Source: Streptomyces sp. NBC_00433
GTDB taxonomy: Bacteria; Actinomycetota; Actinomycetes; Streptomycetales; Streptomycetaceae
Length of the DNA: 64,000 nucleotides
Assembly: GCA_036015235.1 (NCBI GenBank)
Contig: CP107926.1
Coordinates: 8,228,001 to 8,292,000, forward strand
Reading direction: 5' to 3'
Shown here: piece after piece, positions 58,193 to 64,000 of the stretch
Layout of the letters: each line of letters starts with the position of its first letter
Numbering within the stretch: the first letter of the stretch is position 1
Notes under the pieces: generated by a model
What the model saw: the letters and a program-made list of their open reading frames with translations, nothing else
Told to the model about the DNA's origin: nothing
The model's database searches: none
Position numbers and translations under genes: made by a program

Positions 58193-60033
58193 GCGGACTC
58201 CTCCATCGTGGCGGTGGTGCGTGCGGCGCCCGCGGGCGCGGGGACCGGGCCGGTGCCGGGGTCGGCCTCCCGGGTGACGACGGCGCGGTAGCGCGGCTCG
58301 GTGCGCAGCAGGTCGTGGTGGCCGCCGGCGGCCACGGCGGTGCCGTCGTCGACGAAGACCACCCGGTCGGCGCGGTCGAGCACCAGCGGGCTCGACGTCA
58401 GGACGACGGTCGTGCGCCCGGCCCTGAGAGCGCCGAGGGCGCGGGCGATCCGCGCCTCGGTGTGGGCGTCGACCGCCGACGTCGGCTCGTCCAGCACCAG
58501 CACCTCGGGGTCGGCGACCAGCGAGCGGGCCAGCGCGAGGCGCTGCCGCTGCCCGCCGGACAGCGAGCGCCCGCGCTCGGTGATCCTGGCGCGCATCGGG
58601 TCCGCCGCCCCGGCTCCGCCGCCCGGGTCCACCAGCGACTGGGCCAGCGCGTCCAGCACGTCGCCGCACTGGGCCGCGGCCAGCGCCGCGTCCGGGGCGA
58701 CACGGCCGGAGGAGGGCACCGCGAGCAGTTCGGCCAGCGTGCCGGACAGCAGCACCGGGTCCTTGTCCTGCACCAGCACCGCGGCCCTGACCGCCGCCAG
58801 CGGCAGCGCGTCGAGCGGGTGGCCGCCGAGCGTCGCCGAAGGGTCCGCGCCGACCCCCGAAGGGCTGTGGCCGCCCAGCCGGTCGGCCAGCCGCCCCGCG
58901 GCGTCCGGGTCGCCGCACACCACCGCGGTCAGCTGCCCCGGGGCTGCCCGCAGCCCGGTCAGCGGGTCGTGCAGTTCCCCGGCCAGCTCGGGAAGGGCGG
59001 CGGCAGGCACCGCGGGCGGGGCCGCGTCGTCCTGTCCGCGCCGCAGCGCCAGCACCCGGGCCGCGCGCTTGGCCGAGGGGCGGGAGAAGGACCACGCCAT
59101 GGCGATCTCCTCGAAATTGCGCAGCGGCATCATCAGGAAGGCCACGGAGCCGTAGACGGTGACCAGCTCGCCCACCGTGATCCGGCCGTCGAGCGCGAGC
59201 CTGGCCCCGTACCAGGCGACGCCCACCAGCAGCAGGCCGGGCAGCAGCACCTGCACCGCGCTGATCAGCGCCCACATGCGGGCGCTGTGCACCGCGGCGG
59301 TCCGCACCTGCTGCGAGGCGCGGCGGTAGCGCTCCAGGAAGAGCTCCTCGCCGCCGATGCCGCGCAGCACCCGCAGCCCCGCGACCGTGTCCGAGGCCAA
59401 TTCGGTGGCCTTGCCCGCCTTCTCCCGCTGGAGGTCGGCACGCCGGGTCGCCGCGGGCAGCAGCGGCAGCACCGCGAGCGCGAGCACCGGCACGGACGCG
59501 GCCACGATCACGCCGAGCGCGGGCTGGTAGACCACCAGGGCGACGGCCACCCCGACCGTGGCGAGCAGGGCCGAGGTGAAGCGGGCCAGGGCCTCGACGA
59601 ACCAGCCGATCTTCTCGACGTCGCCGGTGCTGACGGCCACCACCTCGCCCGCCGCCACCCGCCGGGTCAGCACCGCGCCCAGCTCGACGGTCTTGCCCGC
59701 CAGCAGCTGCTGGACGCGGGCCGCGGCACTGATCCAGTTGGTCACGGCGGTGCGGTGCAGCATCGTGTCGCCGAGGGCGGTGAGCAGCCCGAGCAGCAGC
59801 ATCAGCCCGCCGGCCAGGCCCAGCCGCTCACCCGAGCGGTCCACCACCGCCTGGACGGCGAGGCCCACGGCGGCGGGGAAGGACGCCACCGCGGCCATGT
59901 GCAGGGTGCCCCAGGCGGCGGCGAGCACCTGTCCGCGCCACTGCCTCGCCTCCAGCCAGAGCAGCAGGCGGAAGCCCGACCGGGCGTCGGGCACGCCCGG
60001 GTCGGACAGCGGAAGATCGCGTAGGGACGTCAT
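58189..60033 (-). CDS. ABC exporter half-transporter with lost Walker A motif
   Basis: A 614-residue exporter half. The membrane domain (about residues 30-320) is normal. In the ATPase domain the Walker A site is replaced by AVVCGDPDAAGRLADRLGG: no GxxGxGKS and no lysine. The switch His is also gone (VVLTSSPLVLD). The signature LSGGQRQRLALA and Walker B with Glu (VLVLDEPTSAVD) are intact. It therefore completes the active site of its partner but cannot hydrolyse ATP in its own. The ATG at 60033 has AGGA 5 nt upstream. It is the first gene of the two-gene operon. Confidence 0.9.
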   Translation of the reverse strand: MTSLRDLPLSDPGVPDARSGFRLLLWLEARQWRGQVLAAAWGTLHMAAVASFPAAVGLAVQAVVDRSGERLGLAGGLMLLLGLLTALGDTMLHRTAVTNWISAAARVQQLLAGKTVELGAVLTRRVAAGEVVAVSTGDVEKIGWFVEALARFTSALLATVGVAVALVVYQPALGVIVAASVPVLALAVLPLLPAATRRADLQREKAGKATELASDTVAGLRVLRGIGGEELFLERYRRASQQVRTAAVHSARMWALISAVQVLLPGLLLVGVAWYGARLALDGRITVGELVTVYGSVAFLMMPLRNFEEIAMAWSFSRPSAKRAARVLALRRGQDDAAPPAVPAAALPELAGELHDPLTGLRAAPGQLTAVVCGDPDAAGRLADRLGGHSPSGVGADPSATLGGHPLDALPLAAVRAAVLVQDKDPVLLSGTLAELLAVPSSGRVAPDAALAAAQCGDVLDALAQSLVDPGGGAGAADPMRARITERGRSLSGGQRQRLALARSLVADPEVLVLDEPTSAVDAHTEARIARALGALRAGRTTVVLTSSPLVLDRADRVVFVDDGTAVAAGGHHDLLRTEPRYRAVVTREADPGTGPVPAPAGAARTTATMEESA

Positions 60034-60373
60034 GATGTCCTGGGGTTCGGAGCGGTGGATCGCGGAAACGGACGGACCTGCGGGGCGGATCGGGAGAATG
60101 CGCGCGAATGTGCCGTCCTGAACCGTGCAACTTTCGCGAAGTCGCCCACGCCGGGTCAAGCGGTTTTCCACCGCCGGCAACACGGCGGCAACAACTTGCA
60201 GTAAGGCGACGAAAGTTCTTCCGTCGGCGACCTTGACGTGTACGCATCGGCGGCGGGAGGCTCCTGGGCGGAACCCGAGGGACCGGAGTTCCGGTCGTTC
60301 CCCCCACCCGGCGGCCAGGCGCGTGGCTGCCTTCGCAGGGCACCGCTGTGCCCGCTCACCGAAGGAGCCGCCC
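60034..60373. promoter_or_regulatory. divergent spacer, ABC pair/alpha-amylase
   Basis: This 340-bp region holds the promoters of both directions, none clear enough to call with confidence. One CTTGCAG (60195-60201) resembles half of the repeats known from Streptomyces amylase and maltose promoters, and TTGCAG could be a -35 box. GAAGGAG just before 60374 is the amylase ribosome binding site. No gene is supported here. Confidence 0.35.
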
Positions 60374-62092
60374 ATGAGATCCCGTGCCCTGAACGGTTCG
60401 CTGGCCGCCGCCGTCGCGGCAGCCGGACTGTTCGCCGTCTCCGTCCAGCAGGCGCACGCGACGCCGCCGGGAGCCAGGGACGTCACGGCGACGCTCTTCC
60501 AGTGGCGCTACGACTCGGTCGCCAAGGCCTGCACCGACCAGCTCGGCCCGGCCGGCTACGGCTACGTCGAGGTCTCGCCCGCCACCGAGAACATCCAGGG
60601 CGACCAGTGGTGGACCTCCTACCAGCCGGTCAGCTACAAGCTGCAGAACCGCCTCGGCAACGAGTCGTCGTTCGCGAGCATGGTGAACACCTGCCACGCC
60701 GCCGGCGTGAAGGTCGTCGCCGACGCGGTGATCAACCACATGTCGGCGGGCTCCGGTACCGGCACCGGCGGGACGAACTACAGCAAGTACAACTACCCCG
60801 GCTATTACCAGGACCAGGACTTCCACACCTGCCGGACGAACATCTCCAACTACCAGGACCGCTCCAACGTCCAGAACTGCGAGCTGGTCGGCCTGGCCGA
60901 CCTCGACACCGGCAGCGACTACGTGCGCGGCACCGTCGCCGGCTATCTGAACCACCTGATCTCGCTCGGCGTGGACGGCTTCCGCATCGACGCCGCCAAG
61001 CACATGGCGGAGACCGACCTCGCGGCGATCAAGTCCGAGCTCAGCAACCCGAACGTCTACTGGGCGCAGGAGGCGATCTACGGCGCGGGCGAGGCCGTGC
61101 AGCCCGGCGAGTACGTCAACACCGGCGACGTGGACGCCTTCCAGGGCGCCTTCGACGTCAAGCGGATCTTCGGCGGGCAGCAGTTGGCGTCACTGAAGAC
61201 CTGGGGCGCGTCCTGGGGCTCCGGCTATGTCGCGAGCGGCAAGGCCCGCACCTTCGTCGACAACTGGGACACCGAGCGCAACGGCTCGACGCTCAGCTAC
61301 AAGGACAACGCCACCTACACCCTGGCCAACGTCTACGTGCTGGCCTGGCCCTACGGCTCGCCGAACGTCTTCTCCGGCTACGAGTTCTCCGACAACGACG
61401 CGGGCCCGCCGAACGGCGGCACCGTCAACGCCTGCTACAGCGACGGCTGGAAGTGCCAGCACGCGTGGCCGCAGATCTCCGGCATGGTCGGCTTCCGCAA
61501 CGCCGTCGCCGGCACCGCGGTGACCAACTGGTGGGACAACGGCAACAACGCCATCGCCTTCGGCCGCGGCAGCAAGGGCTTCGTCGCGATCAACCACGAG
61601 GGCGGCGCGCTCACCCAGACCTTCACCACCTCGCTGCCCGCAGGCACCTACTGCGACGTCCAGCACTCCGGCGCCACCTACTCCGTCGGTTCCGACGGCA
61701 GGTTCACCGCCGCCATCGGCGCCAACGACGCGGTCGCCCTCTACGTCGGGGGGCCGTGCGGCACCACGGGCGGCACGACCGGCGGCTCCACCGACCCCGC
61801 GGCGGGAGCGTCCTTCGCGGTGAACGCCACCACCGTCTTCGGCCAGAACATCTACGTCGTCGGCGACAACTCCACCCTGGGCAACTGGAACACCGGCAGC
61901 GCCCTGCCGCTGTCCTCGGCGAGCTACCCGGTGTGGAAGCTGGACGTCGCCATGGCCGCGGGCACGTCCTTCCAGTACAAGTACATCCGGAAGGACGGCA
62001 GCGGGAACGTGACCTGGGAATCGGGTGCCAACCGGACGGCCACCGTGCCGGCCGGCGGGAAGGCCGTACTGAACGACACCTGGCGCAACTGA
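60374..62092 (+). CDS. secreted alpha-amylase GH13 with C-terminal CBM20
   Basis: A 572-residue exported starch hydrolase. The signal peptide ends near AHA-TPP at about residue 29. The GH13 barrel has the conserved regions DAVINHM, then DGFRIDAAKH with nucleophile D206, WAQEAIYG with acid/base E233, and VDNWDTER with transition-state stabiliser D299. A Gly/Thr linker leads to a CBM20 starch-binding domain (about 475-572; GQNIYVVGDNSTLGNWN, then the WESGANR end). This is the usual Streptomyces amylase architecture. The ATG has GAAGGAG 7 nt upstream. It would release maltose and maltooligosaccharides outside the cell. Confidence 0.95.
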   Translation: MRSRALNGSLAAAVAAAGLFAVSVQQAHATPPGARDVTATLFQWRYDSVAKACTDQLGPAGYGYVEVSPATENIQGDQWWTSYQPVSYKLQNRLGNESSFASMVNTCHAAGVKVVADAVINHMSAGSGTGTGGTNYSKYNYPGYYQDQDFHTCRTNISNYQDRSNVQNCELVGLADLDTGSDYVRGTVAGYLNHLISLGVDGFRIDAAKHMAETDLAAIKSELSNPNVYWAQEAIYGAGEAVQPGEYVNTGDVDAFQGAFDVKRIFGGQQLASLKTWGASWGSGYVASGKARTFVDNWDTERNGSTLSYKDNATYTLANVYVLAWPYGSPNVFSGYEFSDNDAGPPNGGTVNACYSDGWKCQHAWPQISGMVGFRNAVAGTAVTNWWDNGNNAIAFGRGSKGFVAINHEGGALTQTFTTSLPAGTYCDVQHSGATYSVGSDGRFTAAIGANDAVALYVGGPCGTTGGTTGGSTDPAAGASFAVNATTVFGQNIYVVGDNSTLGNWNTGSALPLSSASYPVWKLDVAMAAGTSFQYKYIRKDGSGNVTWESGANRTATVPAGGKAVLNDTWRN

Positions 62093-62149
62093 CCGCGAAA
62101 GCGGCCCGAGCGCAGCCGATTCACCCCTCTGCGGCAGGACCCGGCACAC

Positions 62150-62176
62150 TGTGGTCTTCCACTGATCTTGACCACA
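62150..62176 (+). promoter_or_regulatory. inverted repeat upstream of mscL
   Basis: TGTGGTC (62150-62156) and GACCACA (62170-62176) are 7-bp arms around 13 nt, ending just before the GAGGGG binding site of mscL. It could be an operator or a leader hairpin. Confidence 0.4.
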
Positions 62177-62193
62177 GAGGGGAACCCCCACTC

Positions 62194-62634
62194 ATGAAGG
62201 GCTTCCGCACCTTCCTGCTTCGCGGCAACGTCGTAGACCTCGCTGTCGGCATCGTCATCGGCGCCGCCTTCACCGCCCTGGTGAACGGCTTCGTCAAGGC
62301 GTTCCTGACCCCGATCGTCGGCCTCGTCAGCGGCGCCACCGGTGACTTCAGCGCCAGGACCTTCCACGCCTCGGGAGTCACCTTCCCGTACGGCACCTTC
62401 ATCGACGCGACGATCAGCTTCGTGATCGTCGCTGCGGTGATCTACTTCCTGGTCGTGCTGCCGATGAACCGGATGCAGGAGAAGTTCTTCCCGAAGGCCG
62501 CGAGTGCCCCGATGCGCGAGTGCCCGGAGTGCCTGACGGCGATCCCGGCGGCGGCCAAGCGGTGCAGCGCCTGCACCGTGCCGCTGTCGCCGGGCGTGGG
62601 CGTCCAGGGCGGGCCGGTCGACCTCCAGAAGTAA
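62194..62634 (+). CDS. mscL: large-conductance mechanosensitive channel MscL with C-terminal zinc ribbon
   Basis: A 146-residue channel that opens under membrane tension to release solutes after osmotic downshift. The N-terminal FRTFLLRGNVVDLAVGIVIG is the classic MscL start and first helix, with the second helix at about residues 70-92 (ATISFVIVAAVIYFLVVLP). Beyond the usual cytoplasmic helix it carries CPECLTAIPAAAKRCSAC, a four-cysteine zinc-ribbon-like tail seen in some actinobacterial forms. The ATG at 62194 has GAGGGG about 11 nt upstream. It is convergent with the MarR gene, sharing a hairpin at the end. Confidence 0.95.
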   Translation: MKGFRTFLLRGNVVDLAVGIVIGAAFTALVNGFVKAFLTPIVGLVSGATGDFSARTFHASGVTFPYGTFIDATISFVIVAAVIYFLVVLPMNRMQEKFFPKAASAPMRECPECLTAIPAAAKRCSACTVPLSPGVGVQGGPVDLQK

Positions 62635-62657
62635 CCGCCCGCCCCAGCAGGAACCAG

Positions 62658-62691
62658 GAGCCGCGGCGCTGCCTCAGCAGTGCCGCGGCTC
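62658..62691. terminator. terminator shared by mscL and marR-type gene
   Basis: GAGCCGCGGC (62658-62667) and GCCGCGGCTC (62682-62691) pair perfectly, with a GCTG/CAGC inner stem. The structure includes the last codons and the stop of the MarR gene. Confidence 0.75.
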
Positions 62692-63174
62692 CGCAGTCTC
62701 GTCCCGGTCGAGCGCCGCGAGCAGCTCGGTCAGCGCCGCACGGCTCGCGTCGTCCAGCGGCGCCAGGATCTCGGCGGCCGCCGTACGCCTGGCGTGCCTC
62801 AGATCGGCCAGCGCGCGGCGGCCGCCGTCGCACAGCTCGATCCTGATCACCCTGCGGTTGTGCGGATCGGGCACCCGGCGCAGCAGCTCCTGCTCCTCCA
62901 GCGCGTCCACCAGCGTTGTCACCGCCCGCGGCACCACGTCGAGGCGCTGGGCGAGATCAGCCATCCGCGGCGGCTCCTCGCAGTGCGCGAGCGTCCGCAG
63001 CAGCCGGGCCTGCGCGGGTGTGATGCCCAGCGGTTCGAGCAGCCGGCGCTGGGCCCTGTGCAGCCGGCGGCTCAGCCGCAGCAGCTGGTCGGCGAGCCGC
63101 CCGGTGACCTCGTCCGCGGCTGCTTGCGCGGGCACGGCGACCGGCGGCGCGGCCTCGGTGGTGCGGGTGTCCAT
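62674..63174 (-). CDS. MarR family transcriptional regulator
   Basis: A 166-residue repressor with the MarR winged helix: LGITPAQARLLRTLAHCEEP, the recognition helix MADLAQRLDVVPRAVTTLVD (about residues 90-109) and the wing VPDPHNRRVIRIELCDGGRRAL. The ends are helical dimer arms. The ATG at 63174 lacks a ribosome binding site but has TACGCT 7 nt upstream, so the message may be leaderless. It is divergent from an ABC exporter gene whose promoter is covered by a 7-bp-arm inverted repeat, so it most likely represses that exporter and responds to its substrate (inference). Confidence 0.9.
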   Translation of the reverse strand: MDTRTTEAAPPVAVPAQAAADEVTGRLADQLLRLSRRLHRAQRRLLEPLGITPAQARLLRTLAHCEEPPRMADLAQRLDVVPRAVTTLVDALEEQELLRRVPDPHNRRVIRIELCDGGRRALADLRHARRTAAAEILAPLDDASRAALTELLAALDRDETAEPRHC

Positions 63175-63199
63175 GGAATACAGCGTAGCAGGACTTAGT

Positions 63200-63232
63200 T
63201 CATTGTGAGCATAGGTAACAATGACCTACACT
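63200..63232 (+). promoter_or_regulatory. ABC exporter promoter with MarR-type operator
   Basis: TTGTGA (63203-63208) and TACACT (63227-63232), 18 bp apart, form the promoter. TCATTGT (63200-63206) and ACAATGA (63218-63224) are perfect inverted arms around 11 nt lying on it, a fit for blocking by the adjacent MarR protein. Confidence 0.7.
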
Positions 63233-63285
63233 CTTTGTCGAGAGTTCCGTAGGCACGACCCTGCCGTCACGTCCCGAGGAGTCCT

Positions 63286-64000
63286 TTGCGCCCCGAAAAC
63301 GATCTCGCATCCCGGTGGACGCCACCGAAGAAGAAACCCACCGAGCCCACCGACGTCCGCCGCATCACGCGGCTCTTCCGCCCCTACCGCGGCCGGCTGG
63401 CCGTCGTGGGCGTGCTGGTCGGCCTGTCCTCCCTGGTCTCCGTCGCCTCGCCGTTCCTGCTGCGGGCGATCCTGGACACCGCGATCCCGCAGGGCCGCAC
63501 CGGCCTGCTGAGCCTGCTGGTGCTGGGCATGATCGGCACCGCGGTCGCCACCGGCGTCTTCGGCGTCCTGCAGACCCTGATCTCCACCACCGTCGGCCAG
63601 CGCGTCATGCACGACCTGCGGACCGCCGTCTACGAGCGGCTGCAGCGCATGTCGCTGGCCTTCTTCACCCGCACCCGCACCGGCGAGGTGCAGTCCCGGA
63701 TCGCCAACGACATCGGCGGCATGCAGGCCACCGTCACGTCCACCGCGACCTCGCTGGTCTCCAACGCCACCGCCGTGATCGCCTCGGTCGTGGCGATGGC
63801 CGCGCTGGACTGGCGGCTGACCATCGTCTCCCTGCTGCTGCTCCCGCTGTTCGTCTGGATCGCCCGCCGAGTCGGGCGCGAGCGCAAGAAGATCGCCACC
63901 GAGCGGCAGAAGCAGATGGCCTCGATGTCCGCGATCGTCACCGAGTCGCTGTCGGTCAGCGGCATCCTGCTCGGCCGCACCATGGGCCGCGCCGACTCGC
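63286..64000 (+). CDS. ABC exporter half-transporter, 5' part (truncated by window end)
   Basis: The first 238 codons of an exporter fused to its membrane domain. It starts at a TTG (63286-63288) with GAGGA 5 nt upstream; no ATG or GTG start fits the conserved N-terminus. RPENDLASRWTPPKKKPTEP leads into ITRLFRPYRGRLAVVGVLVG, the first helix, and LAFFTRTRTGEVQSRIANDI is the typical intracellular loop of lipid/drug exporters. The ATPase domain lies beyond the window. Regulation by the divergent MarR protein is likely from the operator over its promoter. Confidence 0.87.
   Translation, partial: MRPENDLASRWTPPKKKPTEPTDVRRITRLFRPYRGRLAVVGVLVGLSSLVSVASPFLLRAILDTAIPQGRTGLLSLLVLGMIGTAVATGVFGVLQTLISTTVGQRVMHDLRTAVYERLQRMSLAFFTRTRTGEVQSRIANDIGGMQATVTSTATSLVSNATAVIASVVAMAALDWRLTIVSLLLLPLFVWIARRVGRERKKIATERQKQMASMSAIVTESLSVSGILLGRTMGRADS

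Noticed and set aside
60195..60201. CTTGCAG as a MalR-type operator of the alpha-amylase
   Set aside because: Only one clear heptamer is present, whereas described amylase promoters have repeated copies; a single 7-mer is too weak.

Overview
The window is high-GC actinobacterial DNA and reads throughout like a Streptomyces or a close relative in Streptomycetaceae. Evidence: very strong G/C in third codon positions, GTG (and one TTG) starts, several promoters that place transcription at or next to a start codon, typical Streptomyces families (PspAB next to HtpX, Roadblock/LC7, an NsdA-like regulator, paired citrate synthases, a lone PolA-like polymerase) and a GGGGAACTG-containing intergenic element that I recall as common in this group. 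I found no tRNA, rRNA, insertion sequence, integrase or CRISPR array. I did not find an in-frame TTA codon by eye. The window looks like chromosome with a moderately accessory carbohydrate region at the left.

Layout. 0.2-5.1 kb: FabR-like TetR regulator divergent from two small membrane proteins, serine hydroxymethyltransferase, a 3-hydroxyisobutyryl-CoA hydrolase-type protein and a methyltransferase. 5.3-12.7 kb: a polysaccharide-lysis island with a LacI regulator, a GH30 enzyme, a membrane flippase-like protein, a GH16 glucanase and a GH18 chitinase. The three hydrolases carry near-identical ricin-type (CBM13) modules. The GH30 gene and the GH16-GH18 pair are preceded by promoters of the same 50-bp architecture, with a common inverted repeat next to the -10 box. 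Together the enzymes suit breakdown of fungal cell walls. 12.8-15.8 kb: two-component system with a secreted protein and a lipoprotein in one operon. 15.8-18.4 kb: truncated PolA-type polymerase and thioredoxin.

18.4-24.8 kb: two divergent citrate synthases, one fused to a DNA-binding domain, around a perfect palindrome; then a quinone oxidoreductase, HtpX-PspAB and an F420-type reductase. 24.8-29.4 kb: MFS exporter, SnoaL-like protein, NsdA-like regulator and a conserved hypothetical protein. 29.4-33.0 kb: amine permease plus copper amine oxidase. 33.1-38.6 kb: alpha-methylacyl-CoA racemase, thiolase and FadB, read from a probable leaderless promoter carrying a KstR-like box, followed by a MerR regulator. 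38.7-48.6 kb: secreted M1 peptidase, fatty acid desaturase, GNAT, Tex, MOSC and NADAR proteins, a decayed CBM-like gene remnant and a CoA-disulfide-reductase-type enzyme. 48.8-56.4 kb: PadR-controlled hydrolase, methyltransferase, YnfA, Roadblock protein, HTH protein, Ski2-like helicase and a YdjM-like membrane protein. 56.4-64.0 kb: heterodimeric ABC exporter with complementary degenerate ATP sites, alpha-amylase, MscL, MarR and the start of a second ABC exporter.

The most interesting signals are the shared promoter/operator cassette of the glycan-lysis island, the DNA-binding citrate synthase with its divergent partner and palindrome, and the ABC pair in which only one composite ATPase site can be canonical.
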